DNA from: JBDRRP01 sp964446485 | GTDB taxonomy: Bacteria; Desulfobacterota; Desulfobacteria; Desulfobacterales; JBDRRP01 | Length of the DNA stretch: 64,000 nucleotides | Direction: 5' to 3' | Assembly (NCBI GenBank): GCA_964446485.1 | Contig: CAYUOU010000002.1 | Location: 42,207 to 106,206 of the forward strand | In this document: positions 8,103 to 17,417 of the stretch, one piece after another | Layout: each line of letters starts with the position of its first letter | Position numbering within the stretch: the first letter of the stretch is position 1 | Notes under the pieces: model-generated | Told to the model about the DNA's origin: nothing | Seen by the model: the letters and a program-made list of their open reading frames with translations, nothing else | Databases searched by the model: none | Translations under genes and position numbers: made by a program

Positions 8103-8364
8103 TGCCGTACCCTTTCATCGTGAAACCGGCAAATTTTTCCCATCCGGTGTGAACGTTTTTCCGCGCGCGGCAGCAATCCTCACGCCGCCGCCCTTACAGC
8201 TCGCTTCATATAGCTTAAAAGTCTTATTTAAAACAATATCTTAATCGATTCCCACCATCTCGGCAGACCCTTTGTGGGCGGCGAGTTGTCACCATTTCCG
8301 TGTGGCATGTGCATTGCAACAACTCCGGTGCAAAGATATCCGACAAGCGAACCACAGCGGAGTC

Positions 8365-8835
8365 ATGAACATGAAAATCAATACAACCCAGCAAATCCTG
8401 CGACAACTGCAGGACCATTCACCCAAAAACACAGCCGCGGCGGATGCGCGTGCCTTTGGCGATGCCCTCGGCCGGGCACTGAACACGGATACGGCCGGAA
8501 AAGCGGCACACGCTGGCGCCCCGGCGGGGATGGCCAGTATCTCCGGCGTACAGTTCACCAGTCAGCCGATGCCGGCTAGGATCACAGCCGGGGAAAAAAT
8601 CGAACAATTGCTGGAACTTCTCGAAGATTATCAGCAGAAACTGGCGGAGCCCCGGCATTCCTTAAAGTCCATCGCGCCTCAGTTGGCGCGAATGGAAAAA
8701 GGCGTGCGGGCTCTGGAAAAAGTGATTGAAAAGATAGACGACGCCGACGGCCTGAAATCCATTGCCCAGGAGGCGTTGATCACCGCAACAGCGGAAATGT
8801 TCAAATTCAACCGGGGGGATTACATTCCCACCTGA
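8365..8835 (+). CDS. Conserved-looking coiled-coil protein of unknown function
   Basis: I do not recognise the family. The likely start is the ATG at 8365 (NMKINTTQQILRQLQ), giving 156 residues; an earlier in-frame ATG at 8272 has no ribosome binding site. The first 70 residues are Ala/Gly-rich and probably disordered. From EKIEQLLELLEDYQQKL onward the protein is strongly helical with heptad spacing, ending TATAEMFKFNRGDYIPT. There is no signal peptide or membrane segment. It stands alone, followed by a hairpin terminator at 8938, so it is probably monocistronic. No function is inferred. Confidence 0.6.
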   Translation: MNMKINTTQQILRQLQDHSPKNTAAADARAFGDALGRALNTDTAGKAAHAGAPAGMASISGVQFTSQPMPARITAGEKIEQLLELLEDYQQKLAEPRHSLKSIAPQLARMEKGVRALEKVIEKIDDADGLKSIAQEALITATAEMFKFNRGDYIPT

Positions 8836-8937
8836 CACGGGCGATGCGTATGATGTGTTCGTCGAGATCCTGAAAGCGGATTCCCCCCCCAATAAATGCC
8901 CTGCACGCATCCGGAATCGGTGATGCAGCGGCTTACC

Positions 8938-8973
8938 CGGCACCGGTGACTTCACCGGTGCCGTCATATTTTT
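8938..8973 (+). terminator. Intrinsic terminator after the coiled-coil gene
   Basis: A perfect 12-base-pair stem, CGGCACCGGTGA and its complement TCACCGGTGCCG with almost no loop, is followed by TCATATTTTT. It ends transcription from the gene at 8365 just before the convergent kinase gene. Confidence 0.75.
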
Positions 8974-8985
8974 GGCGTCCGTGTG

Positions 8986-10446
8986 TCAGCAGCCGCCGGG
9001 CAGCGGCGTTCCGGCAGCAGGCATGCTGCTATCAGCCCTGAATGCCGGGGAAGGACGGCGACTGACCGCAGCAGGAATCCGGATCAGGACGACTGTACCG
9101 ACACCGTGAACGGAAGACACCTCAATGGTTCCCCCCACGCGTTGAATTCTGCCGAGACTGCCGGTGAGGCCCAGCCCAAGACGGCCGTTGTCATTTTTCA
9201 TCGTGAAGAAAGGATCGTAAATACGCCGGCACACGTGGTCGGGGATGCCGTTTCCCGTATCGCTGACGGCGATTTCCAGGCAGGTGCTCGGCGAATTGCT
9301 GCGCTCGGCGCAATCCATCTGCCGGGAGATGGCGGTGACCGTGAGCGCCCCGCCGTTGGGCATGGCCTCGACGGCATTTTTCACGACCTCGGCAACCACA
9401 TGCCGGAAATCGGCCGACAGCATGTCTAAGGACGGTACGGACAGACCCGTGGACACCGTTACTTTCAGCGCCTTCTGGTCGGTGGAGAGGCGCCGCACGA
9501 CACCGCGAAGAATCCTGGAAACCGACGCCGACCGAGTGACGGTGACGTTGCATCGGCTTCGGGAATCAGCACCGGCAAACCTGGCGATTTCAACCATGAG
9601 CCGCCGGCCCTTGAGAATCGTTCTACGCATCACGCGGATCCGTCGACCTATCGATGCGTCGGTGATCTGATCGATGGCGTTTCTAATATGGTCAAAAACG
9701 ATCAGGTATTCGCGCGATAATTGCCGGCAGGCAATATGAACGGTGTCCATATCCACCGGCCGTCGACCCAGCGCCGCGGAGAGGTGGTAGAATGGAAAGG
9801 AGCGAAACTGTTCTTGGGCGTACCCGATCATTTGGGTGCGCACACTGTCGCAATGACCCTCGATGTAGGGCGGGTCGGCAAACACCCCACGTCCACAAAG
9901 TCCCAGTAGGTGAACCGTCAGGTGCGCGCCGTGCTGCACCAGACCTTCAACTTTTTTCAGCACCGGTTCCAGCTTACCGGATTCGGACGCATCCAGTCGG
10001 CATAGGGCGTTTTGGCCTAAAATGCTCATGAACAGGTCATTCACATGCTGGGCGAGCCCTTTGGAAAACCGCATGAGGGTGTCACCCCCAGTCGCCGGCC
10101 TCGGTGCTGCCGAGGTCGGCGAAACGGTTGCGGCGGGCGGCGCTTCGACAGCAACCGGGATCGGCATCGTCTCACCGGCAGTTGAATGGCGATCTCCCGA
10201 GTTTCCGGCGAAATAGAACCGGAGGCCGGGGAAACGGCCCCAGCCTGCGCCCTTTCGCCATTCCGTCGATGCGCCGGTCAGGGGTAAAGACCCCAAAAGG
10301 GATTCCCACCCGTCAAGGCCCTGCCCATCCTTGTATGTTAATGCTTCGCCCCATAACCTGGCCATGAATCGCTCCTCTGAAGGGATCTCCCAGTCGCCGT
10401 GCCCTGCGGCATCATGGGACCAAAGAGACAGCAATACCTGTGCCAT
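8986..10446 (-). CDS. Atypical histidine kinase
   Basis: The C-terminal half is a clear HATPase domain: VVAEVVKNAVEAMPNGG (N box), VSDTGNGIP (G1), YDPFFTMK and GRLGLGLTGSLGRIQ (G2). Upstream, LAQHVNDLFMSILGQNAL resembles the H-box of NtrB-like kinases, with His as the probable phosphorylation site. A divergent helical region of about 200 residues separates the two, much longer than a normal DHp domain. The first 90 residues match nothing I know, and there is no transmembrane segment, so it is probably soluble. I chose the ATG at 10446 (AQVLLSLWSHDA); the frame is open to 10623 but that extension is low-complexity. No response regulator is adjacent. Confidence 0.7.
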   Translation of the reverse strand: MAQVLLSLWSHDAAGHGDWEIPSEERFMARLWGEALTYKDGQGLDGWESLLGSLPLTGASTEWRKGAGWGRFPGLRFYFAGNSGDRHSTAGETMPIPVAVEAPPAATVSPTSAAPRPATGGDTLMRFSKGLAQHVNDLFMSILGQNALCRLDASESGKLEPVLKKVEGLVQHGAHLTVHLLGLCGRGVFADPPYIEGHCDSVRTQMIGYAQEQFRSFPFYHLSAALGRRPVDMDTVHIACRQLSREYLIVFDHIRNAIDQITDASIGRRIRVMRRTILKGRRLMVEIARFAGADSRSRCNVTVTRSASVSRILRGVVRRLSTDQKALKVTVSTGLSVPSLDMLSADFRHVVAEVVKNAVEAMPNGGALTVTAISRQMDCAERSNSPSTCLEIAVSDTGNGIPDHVCRRIYDPFFTMKNDNGRLGLGLTGSLGRIQRVGGTIEVSSVHGVGTVVLIRIPAAVSRRPSPAFRADSSMPAAGTPLPGGC

Positions 10447-10733
10447 CAAAGTCGTTGGTTGTATGACCCACACAAACGCAACCGGCTTTGCCGTCGATGC
10501 GGCAGGCGTCAATATTGCGGACTGCAGCGAACCCCGGCGGTTTTCTTGTTGACACAAACGCGTCGCAGGGGCGCGGCGCCCACCGGCAGGGGGCGTAAAA
10601 GCAATTGATCGCCACGGTCTCATGGGCTATAATCGGATTAAAGCCACTGGCGCGGTTTTTGCTGTTACACGGACGATTTACCATCAATCCATAATCAACC
10701 GCGGTGGCGCATCTTCACGGGAATAGGCCGTCA

Positions 10734-11576
10734 ATGAACAGACGCCGTTTTTTAAAAACAGTCACCGGTATGGTGATCGGCGCTGGCCTGGCCCCAAAAG
10801 CCATGGCGGGCATCCTGATCACCGAAAGGCTATCATCGCCAGAGGCCGAAGACGCGTATCTCAAAGACTATCTATACAAGATGCGCCACTTCAACATGCA
10901 TCATGACGACGATATTTTCCTTTCGATAACGGATTTTGAAACATTGAAAAGTGCACTGGCGCGGATGCGCCGGCTGCAGCGCACCGTGGGGCATGGCAAC
11001 TTCTACCTGCTCAGCTTCGATGAAGCCCTCAAAATCGCCGCCGACTATCGTCGGGTGGCCCCGTTCACTGCCGAAGAGTTGGCTTTCCTTGAAAAGATTT
11101 TTTATGCTGACAGCGCCATCTACGGATTCATGGGGGAAAAGCCCTTCAAGCATCTCACGGATTACATCCGCAAAGACAATGTCGTGAGAGACCGCATGAC
11201 GGGAAATTACCTATTTAAGGGCAAACCCCTGGAAACCTACCGGCATATCCAAAAAAGCCTCAGAGACGAGGTCACCCTCACCTCTGGCGTGCGCAGCGTC
11301 ATCAAGCAGTTCATGCTCTTTCTCTCCAAGGCCTACGAAAGCGACGGCAACATATCCATGGCCTCAAGATCCCTGGCACCGCCGGGCTACAGTTTTCACG
11401 GCATCGGGGACTTTGACGTGGGCCAGGTGGGATACGGTGCCTTCAATTTTACCGAGCGATTCACGGAGACAACGGTGTTCAAGCGCCTTGTCGATATGGG
11501 ATATCTTCGCCTGAGATATCAACAGGACAACATGCTGGGAGTTCGATTCGAGCCATGGCATATCAAAGTGTCTTAG
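10734..11576 (+). CDS. Tat-exported M15-family (DUF882-like) peptidoglycan peptidase
   Basis: The protein starts MNRRRFLKTVTGMVIGAG, a twin-arginine signal peptide, with cleavage expected near AMA at residues 24-26. The C-terminal third carries RSLAPPGYSFHGIGDFDVG, GFNFTERFT-like residues and VRFEPWHIKV. The spaced His, Asp and final His fit the zinc ligands of M15/VanY-type carboxypeptidases. It probably trims peptidoglycan stem peptides in the periplasm. It overlaps the downstream M99-type carboxypeptidase gene by about 22 bases, so the two peptidases are co-expressed. The middle region (residues 40-190) is unrecognised. Confidence 0.75.
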   Translation: MNRRRFLKTVTGMVIGAGLAPKAMAGILITERLSSPEAEDAYLKDYLYKMRHFNMHHDDDIFLSITDFETLKSALARMRRLQRTVGHGNFYLLSFDEALKIAADYRRVAPFTAEELAFLEKIFYADSAIYGFMGEKPFKHLTDYIRKDNVVRDRMTGNYLFKGKPLETYRHIQKSLRDEVTLTSGVRSVIKQFMLFLSKAYESDGNISMASRSLAPPGYSFHGIGDFDVGQVGYGAFNFTERFTETTVFKRLVDMGYLRLRYQQDNMLGVRFEPWHIKVS

Positions 11577-13012
11577 GCATAGCCTTCCGATGGATGGTGA
11601 TACTGGCGGCCTTGACCGGTTTCATGGCCCCACCCCTGGGCGCCGAGCCGTTGGCGTTCAATTTATACGAGCGTTCCGGACCGTCGCCGGGTAAAACGGT
11701 GCTGGTCGTGGGCGGCATCCAGGGCGACGAACCCGGAGGCTTCAATGCTGCCGCCCTTCTCCTGACCCACTACGAATTTACCCGCGGCAACGTGTGGGTG
11801 GTTCCCAACCTGAATTTTGCCAGCATCATCAAACGCTCCCGAGGCGTTTACGGAGACCTCAACCGAAAATTCCACTACATCTCACCGTCAGATCCCGAAT
11901 ACCATACCATCCAGCGCATCAAGAAGATCATCACCGCCGAGGAAGTCGATCTGGTCCTCAACCTCCACGACGGCAGCGGGTTCCATCGGCTGCGCTACAT
12001 CGACGCCATGCGCAACCCCGACCGTTGGGGGCAATCCGTCATCATCGACCGCAAGCAAGTGGGCCCCGGCAGCATGGGAGACCTGTACGGCGGGGCTTCG
12101 GAGGTGGTGGCCAAGGTAAACCAGCAGCTATTGGACAGTGAACACGTCTTTTCCGTCAAAAACACCCAGACCCATCTAGGCAATGCGGAAATGGCAAAGA
12201 CGCTCACCTATTTCGCCGTCCAAAACGGCAAACCGGCCTATGGCCTTGAAACGAGCAAATCCTTTTCCACCCATTTGCGGGCCTATTATCATCTTTGCAT
12301 GCTGGAAGCGTTCTTTGACAGGGTCGGCATCGGCTACCACCGTAAAATCCCCCTCCAGCCCGAACCGGTGCGGAAGGCCATCGAAAACGACGTTCGGCTG
12401 TCGTTTCACGACCACAGGGTGGTCCTCGCCGCTGCGGATGCCCGTGGCTACCTGAGGTTCTTCCCGTTAAAGAAAGGCGATGCCCTGGATTTTATCGCCA
12501 GCAACCCGCTCCTTGCCGTTATCCCCGACAAGAAGGCTTTGTCCATACACCACGGCAATCGGCGCCTCACCCGCATCTCGCCATCCTATTACGACTATGA
12601 CGATGCCTTGCGACAGATCGAGATGGTGGTGGATGGCCGCCCGGTGACAGTGGGTTTTGGAGAAATCGTGGATGTCAAGAGCAGTTTCATGGTCCATCCC
12701 ATCGAGGGTTACCGCACCAATGTCATCGGTTTTTTGGGGAAAAAGGGCACGGATGAAACAGGCATCGACATCAGACACATCGACATCATGAAACGGTTTT
12801 CCATTGACCGTGCCGGAGCGATTTTTCGCATCGAGGTCTACCGGGATCCCAAATTTGCCGGCATGGTGCTGGTGAACTTCGCCCCCAATCGTCCCATCCC
12901 CTCCAACGGTGCGGGCTTCCCCGGGACCACGGCATTGAATCTGCCCGACGATGCCTCGAGCAAACAACTGGCCATGTCGTGGCGGCCCGCTTCTCAGGCA
13001 ATGGGCCGCTGA
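11555..13012 (+). CDS. M99-family metallocarboxypeptidase (Csd4-like)
   Basis: A 485-residue protein with an N-terminal signal peptide (WMVILAALTGFMAPPLGA). The zinc site reads GGIQGDEPGG and LVLNLHDGSGF, giving Gln56, Glu59 and His138. Helicobacter pylori Csd4 uses Gln46, Glu49 and His128, so the unusual Gln ligand and the spacing are both conserved (family knowledge). Csd4 removes the last residue of muramyl tripeptides and is needed for helical shape. The protein is slightly longer than Csd4 and keeps a long C-terminal extension of the M99 type. Pairing with an M15 peptidase suggests a cell-shape or wall-trimming module (inference). Confidence 0.8.
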   Translation: MAYQSVLGIAFRWMVILAALTGFMAPPLGAEPLAFNLYERSGPSPGKTVLVVGGIQGDEPGGFNAAALLLTHYEFTRGNVWVVPNLNFASIIKRSRGVYGDLNRKFHYISPSDPEYHTIQRIKKIITAEEVDLVLNLHDGSGFHRLRYIDAMRNPDRWGQSVIIDRKQVGPGSMGDLYGGASEVVAKVNQQLLDSEHVFSVKNTQTHLGNAEMAKTLTYFAVQNGKPAYGLETSKSFSTHLRAYYHLCMLEAFFDRVGIGYHRKIPLQPEPVRKAIENDVRLSFHDHRVVLAAADARGYLRFFPLKKGDALDFIASNPLLAVIPDKKALSIHHGNRRLTRISPSYYDYDDALRQIEMVVDGRPVTVGFGEIVDVKSSFMVHPIEGYRTNVIGFLGKKGTDETGIDIRHIDIMKRFSIDRAGAIFRIEVYRDPKFAGMVLVNFAPNRPIPSNGAGFPGTTALNLPDDASSKQLAMSWRPASQAMGR

Positions 13013-13303
13013 ACCACCCCCACGGTTGCCGAAAGGGCATTGACGCCGGAGTCAATCCATTGACACGCCGCCGATTCCCCGGACACTTTCCCCACCTGCC
13101 GAAATAATCATGAAACTGCGGCGATGACCGAATGACGCCCCGGCGAGACAGGACGTGCAACGCAGAATGCGACCCGTTGGCCAGTCAGGACCTGCATAGG
13201 CATGCTTCATGCATTTTTGTGAAACCGAACCGATTGGGCTGTTAACCCCATCGACGACCACATTCATCGACTGCGCGAGCAGTCATTGAGACGGGGACAA
13301 CCG

Positions 13304-14083
13304 ATGAACGCACACCGAACCTACCTAATGCTCATCTCCACTGCGCTGGTAATTTGCCAGGCGCCGTTGCTCTTCGCGGACGAGACCGTTGCCTGGACGG
13401 CCAGGGCGTCGGCCAACGTCAACTTGCGCGCGGCACCGGGTCTTCACGGCGCTGTGATTACCGGCTTGACCAAAGGCACTGAACTGCGGGTGCTTGATCA
13501 GGCGCAGGGCTGGGTCAAGGTGTCCCACCAGAACGACACCTTCGGCTACCAGGGATGGGTCTACGGCCACTATGTCCAACGCGTCGACGATCCCGCGGTC
13601 GAAGCTGCGGCCGCAAAAGCAACCGAAATCCACGGCCCCACGGCGGCCGAGGCCACCACCGTGCCGTCCGGTCCGCCGGCGGGGCCCGACACAGCAGGCC
13701 GACAGACTGCGATTCGTACGGCGCCGGCAATCCCCCTCCCCGGCGACGACGCTCCGAATACGCCCGGCGCTATGAAAATCCCGTTGAAGCTGCCGGAGAA
13801 AGCGATCCTCGCGGAACCCGGCCATGTCAACGCTGACAGCACTTTCGAAACCACCGAGAGTGACCGAGGCTCCGCCTTTTCCCAAGACGTGCCGGAAACA
13901 CAACCGCTGGCGAAACCTGTTTTGACGTCACCGGCACGGCAAGCCGACACAGCCGGCATGATGACCTGGCTGAGCCTCGTTTTGCGGCTCGGCACCGTGC
14001 TCATGGCCTCCATGGCGCTCTTCATGGCAAACCGCGCCCTTCAGACGGCACGAGAGGCCGACTACCGCCCCACAAGGCGCTGA
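13304..14083 (+). CDS. Exported SH3b-domain protein with C-terminal membrane anchor
   Basis: The ATG at 13304 follows GGGGA. The protein has a signal peptide ending near LLFA, then one bacterial SH3 domain (residues 27-90) with ANVNLRAAPGLHGAVI and GYQGWVYGHYV. A proline/alanine-rich linker of about 120 residues follows, and then a membrane segment near the C-terminus (LSLVLRLGTVLMASMALFM). SH3b domains usually bind peptidoglycan, which suits the upstream peptidase pair. The layout suggests an inner-membrane or envelope scaffold. The partner is unknown. Confidence 0.75.
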   Translation: MNAHRTYLMLISTALVICQAPLLFADETVAWTARASANVNLRAAPGLHGAVITGLTKGTELRVLDQAQGWVKVSHQNDTFGYQGWVYGHYVQRVDDPAVEAAAAKATEIHGPTAAEATTVPSGPPAGPDTAGRQTAIRTAPAIPLPGDDAPNTPGAMKIPLKLPEKAILAEPGHVNADSTFETTESDRGSAFSQDVPETQPLAKPVLTSPARQADTAGMMTWLSLVLRLGTVLMASMALFMANRALQTAREADYRPTRR

Positions 14084-14134
14084 CGACAATAGTGACACAA
14101 CGGTCATACAGCATCATGGAGAAGTTGTTTACTA

Positions 14135-15517
14135 ATGCCCGACGGCAATACCCATAGCCCCCTTGCCACGAAAGGCGATCTCGGTATCCTGTTTGTGGAC
14201 GACGAACCGGACATTCTTCAGATGGTAAAGCATTTTCTTCACCGTGAAGGATGGGATATCACCATTGCCGATTCCGGTGAAACGGCGCTCGAAGTCCTTT
14301 CTCGAGAGCATTTCGACATTCTCTTCACAGATCTTCAGATGCCTGGAATCAATGGATTGGAAGTACTCAAGCGAGCCAAAGCGATCCGCCCGAACACCGA
14401 GGTGGTCATTCTCACGGGCTACGGCACCATCGATTCGGCTGTGGAAGCATTGAAACTGGGCAGCTATGACTACATCCAAAAACCAATTGCCGTCGAACGG
14501 CTAAAACACCTCATTCATCGTATTGCCGAATCAAAAGCGCTGCGGGAAGAAAACGTGCTGTTCAAACAGCGTCTTGACGAACGTTTCGGTTTCGGGGGCC
14601 TGGTGGGGGCGTCCCGACAGATGCGCGCCGTCTACCAGATTGTCGATCGCATTCGCCACAGTTCACCAACCGTCCTGATACAGGGGGAAAGCGGCACCGG
14701 AAAAGAACTTCTTGCCAATGTCATTCACCAGAACAGCGACCGCAAAGACAAGCCTTTCATTCCGGTAAACTGCGGCGCCATTGTTGGCACTCTCTTGGAG
14801 AGCGAGCTTTTTGGCCACGTCAAGGGGGCCTTCACCGGTGCCATCCGCGATCACGCCGGATTGTTTCTCGCCGCAGACGGCGGCACGATTTTCCTCGACG
14901 AAGTCAGCGAGATCGATCCGTCACTGCAAGTGAAGCTGCTGCGGGCCATCCAGGAGAGAAGCATTCGCGCCGTGGGGGCCACCGGCGAGCACCCTGTCGA
15001 CGTGCGCATCATTGCCGCGACCAATCGATCCAGCGAATTGCTGCTGCAAGACGGTATCATCCGGGAAGACCTCTACTATCGGTTGAACGTGGTCAACATT
15101 CTCATGCCGCCGCTCCGCAGTATGAAAGAAGATATACCGCTGCTGGTCAACCACTTCATCGAGCGTTTCAACCGCCGCTTCAACCGAACTGTTCGCGGCA
15201 TCTCTCCTCAGGCCGTTACCGCGTTTCATGCGTATCACTGGCCGGGAAATGTTCGCCAACTTGAGAATGCCGTAGAGCGGGCTTTTGCCCTGGGGGTCGA
15301 CGACATCATCGGCGTCGACGACCTACCGGCGGAACTCACGACAGGGGACATGCCGCGGGACCACCGCCATGGGTCGTTGAACCTCCAGGAGAATGAGATC
15401 AGATTGATCCGCCGGGCGTTGGCGCAGAGCAGCGGCAACCGCGCCAAAGCGGCTGAATTGCTCGGGGTGAATACCGCGACGGTATACCGAAAGATACAGC
15501 GCTACGGCCTGTCTTAA
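14135..15517 (+). CDS. NtrC-family sigma-54-dependent response regulator
   Basis: A 460-residue protein with three domains. The receiver (about 10-125) has FVDDEPDIL, the phospho-acceptor Asp in ILFTDLQMPG, and ILTGYG and YIQKPI. The AAA+ domain has GESGTGKE near residue 183, an intact GAFTGA loop near 231 that contacts sigma-54, and GTIFLDEVSEI as Walker B. The C-terminus carries a Fis-type helix-turn-helix (NRAKAAELLGVNTATVYRK). It activates sigma-54 promoters on phosphorylation. No cognate kinase is adjacent. The next gene codes for a PilZ protein 35 bases downstream, so the pair may be one unit. Confidence 0.93.
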   Translation: MPDGNTHSPLATKGDLGILFVDDEPDILQMVKHFLHREGWDITIADSGETALEVLSREHFDILFTDLQMPGINGLEVLKRAKAIRPNTEVVILTGYGTIDSAVEALKLGSYDYIQKPIAVERLKHLIHRIAESKALREENVLFKQRLDERFGFGGLVGASRQMRAVYQIVDRIRHSSPTVLIQGESGTGKELLANVIHQNSDRKDKPFIPVNCGAIVGTLLESELFGHVKGAFTGAIRDHAGLFLAADGGTIFLDEVSEIDPSLQVKLLRAIQERSIRAVGATGEHPVDVRIIAATNRSSELLLQDGIIREDLYYRLNVVNILMPPLRSMKEDIPLLVNHFIERFNRRFNRTVRGISPQAVTAFHAYHWPGNVRQLENAVERAFALGVDDIIGVDDLPAELTTGDMPRDHRHGSLNLQENEIRLIRRALAQSSGNRAKAAELLGVNTATVYRKIQRYGLS

Positions 15518-15552
15518 AAACGGTGCCTGGCGTTCGCCGCAAAGAGAAAGAC

Positions 15553-16278
15553 ATGCCCGAATACGCAGACCTAACCTCCTCCGAATCCATTGTGGATGCC
15601 TTCGACTACCTGAAGAGCGCCGGCACGCTGGTGCGCATGGTCAGTGAGCGTGCCGCCTTCGAACGGCTCATTGTCGTTACGGATGTGCGAAAAACGCTCA
15701 AAGGCCCCATGGTGGTGCTCGATGCCCCGGCGGATCTGGAAACCTTCGTCCTGCCGGAAGAGCTCCCCTCGTTTCGATTCGAATACACGGGGCCGGATGG
15801 ACTGAAGTACATTTTCCGCAGCGACCGGCCTATCCTGCGGGGCAATCAGTTGTGGATCGCCTTGCCCGAATCCATCGAAAGGATCCAGCGGCGCAGCGAC
15901 TACCGCATCATCGCCCCCATGGGATCCTGGCTGACCCTTACCATCGCCGACACCACCTTGCGCGCCAAGCTCATCGATCTCAGCGTCGGCGGACTCCGGT
16001 GCCGCCTGCCAATCACCCGTTACAGCCAGCTCGGGTCCGCGCTACGAAAGGGCCAGACGGTCGTCGGTCTCGAGGTGCTCATTCCCCGCGATGGTGAGAC
16101 CTCGTCGATTCATATCCGCACCGGTCGTATCGAATGGGTCTCTCGGGAAACAGAGACCGGCCGTCTGTCGCTCGCCATTTCCTTTCAGAAACTGGAACGC
16201 ATTACCGTCAACCGCCTTACCCGCGAAATCTACCGCATACAGCGGCGTTTGCTGCGGCTTCGGAAGCCCCACGTGTGA
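15553..16278 (+). CDS. PilZ-domain cyclic-di-GMP receptor
   Basis: A 241-residue protein with a YcgR-like N-terminal domain (residues 1-100) followed by a PilZ domain. The diagnostic residues are visible: IQRRSDYRI near 110 (the RxxxR-type arm) and LIDLSVGGLRC near 140 (the D/NxSxxG motif), so c-di-GMP binding is expected. Such proteins act as flagellar brakes or regulate exopolysaccharide. The ATG at 15553 is preceded by AAAGAGAAAG. It follows the NtrC regulator closely. Confidence 0.88.
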   Translation: MPEYADLTSSESIVDAFDYLKSAGTLVRMVSERAAFERLIVVTDVRKTLKGPMVVLDAPADLETFVLPEELPSFRFEYTGPDGLKYIFRSDRPILRGNQLWIALPESIERIQRRSDYRIIAPMGSWLTLTIADTTLRAKLIDLSVGGLRCRLPITRYSQLGSALRKGQTVVGLEVLIPRDGETSSIHIRTGRIEWVSRETETGRLSLAISFQKLERITVNRLTREIYRIQRRLLRLRKPHV

Positions 16279-16389
16279 TCCGCGCCTGGCAATGTCGGGA
16301 CGACTGTGCTAAGGAACTCCGCTGCTAGGGTCTGGGGGATCCACCACCCCGGCAGGCTGTTGACCCCAACATAGGAAGCATTGCCGCCC

Positions 16390-16575
16390 ATGCTCACCGC
16401 AGTAAAATACATTGCCGTCCTTATCGCCGCCATGATCGTCGGAAACAGTTTTCTTGCTGAATTGAAGAAGGCGCGCGCCTTGAATCTGGCCTGGTATCGA
16501 CCCTACCTGTCGCTGCCGGGCCTCGTTATCATCATCGCCTTTCTCATGATTCTCGTCGTTTCTCTCTTGCAGTAA
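16390..16575 (+). CDS. Small membrane protein, unknown
   Basis: The ATG at 16390 gives 61 residues with two hydrophobic helices, VKYIAVLIAAMIVGNSFL and LPGLVIIIAFLMILVV, joined by a basic loop (ELKKARALNLAWYRPY). I do not recognise the family. The codon use and clean membrane topology favour a real gene; AGGAAG upstream may be the ribosome binding site, although it is distant. It faces the convergent gene at 16605. Confidence 0.5.
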   Translation: MLTAVKYIAVLIAAMIVGNSFLAELKKARALNLAWYRPYLSLPGLVIIIAFLMILVVSLLQ

Positions 16576-16604
16576 CGCCCGGCCCCGGATGGACACCCAT
16601 GAAG

Positions 16605-17054
16605 CTATCGAGAGGCTCCAAGGACACCGTTGTTAAACGCGTTCAGGAAGCACCCGGCGTTGTTTTGTACCCGCACCATGCCCCTCAAGGCCTGGTATTC
16701 AGAGTTCGGCATCGAAACGAGACCAAGGTGGACCTCTTTGTCGACGCTGTTGGATGCACGGGTCTCACCCCCCGTATAATCACCCGCAACCATCTGCCTC
16801 AGCGCCGCCGTCTCCTCGGCCGTCATTTCCGCAAGTCCCATGGTTACCATGGCCGCGGGTTCGGCAGCGGACGTCGGATGTGAGGACTGATGGCCGTCGA
16901 CAACCGCCTGCAGCCGTTCGAATTCAGCCCGCGGCAGGGTAACCAGGCCCAGATCAACGGTTTCCGCTGGGGACCCGAAGAGGGTTCCAGCCAAAGCAAT
17001 GGGTGCAGTCAGCAACACGGTGAGGCCTACAAAGATCAGCGTACGGGGTTTCAT
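16605..17054 (-). CDS. Exported small protein with internal repeats, probable TetR target
   Basis: The ATG at 17054 follows AGGAGGATGAT. A signal peptide (LIFVGLTVLLTAPIALAG) is followed by about 125 residues containing three related units: VDLGLVTLPRAEFERLQ, MGLAEMTAEETAALRQM and VHLGLVSMPNSEYQALR. Each has a short strand and then a helix ending in a conserved Leu-x-x-Met/Val. I know no such family. It is transcribed divergently from a TetR gene across a region with three operator-like palindromes, so it is probably regulated by that protein and expressed in the periplasm. Confidence 0.7.
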   Translation of the reverse strand: MKPRTLIFVGLTVLLTAPIALAGTLFGSPAETVDLGLVTLPRAEFERLQAVVDGHQSSHPTSAAEPAAMVTMGLAEMTAEETAALRQMVAGDYTGGETRASNSVDKEVHLGLVSMPNSEYQALRGMVRVQNNAGCFLNAFNNGVLGASR

Positions 17055-17094
17055 ATCATCCTCCTTTTGTTTGATGTTCAATCGAAAAAAGAAC

Positions 17095-17171
17095 GCGAAC
17101 TTATATTCGCTTTTTAATAGAAATGCGAACCGTGGTTCGCTTTGTCAAGAAATAAATTGAACATTGGTTCA
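17095..17171. promoter_or_regulatory. Three operator-like palindromes between the repeat protein and tetR
   Basis: GCGAACTTATATTCGC (17095-17110), GCGAACCGTGGTTCGC (17125-17140) and TGAACATTGGTTCA (17158-17171) share GAAC/GTTC half-sites. Their centres are 30 and 32 bases apart, about three helical turns. A minus-strand TTGACA (17148-17143) lies beside the middle site, whose bases would fall in the promoter spacer. They are the expected binding sites of the TetR protein encoded at 17418 (inference). Confidence 0.7.
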
Positions 17172-17177
17172 TTTTTC

Positions 17178-17206
17178 TTGACAACAAAGCCCGATTCAGA
17201 AATATT
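17178..17206 (+). promoter_or_regulatory. Sigma-70-type promoter for tetR
   Basis: TTGACA (17178-17183) is followed by a 17-base spacer and AATATT (17201-17206), directed at the tetR gene. The third palindrome ends six bases before the -35 box, so binding there could affect both directions. Confidence 0.55.
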
Positions 17207-17417
17207 ACCAATTAATAAAATGAGTTAAATAACTTCTTGCAGTGACGTCAGGGCGGGGTATGGGCGCCAAGGCCTGAAAATCAGCAGTTCTCGCTGAGGA
17301 GATTCGCCCGTTTTCGATGGCCGGTTACAGCGCTCGTCACGCAGGCTCCGGCGCCATTACCGATAATCGCTGGCTGAGAAGGGGTTGAACGCGATAACAC
17401 CGGGAGGGAATCCAACC

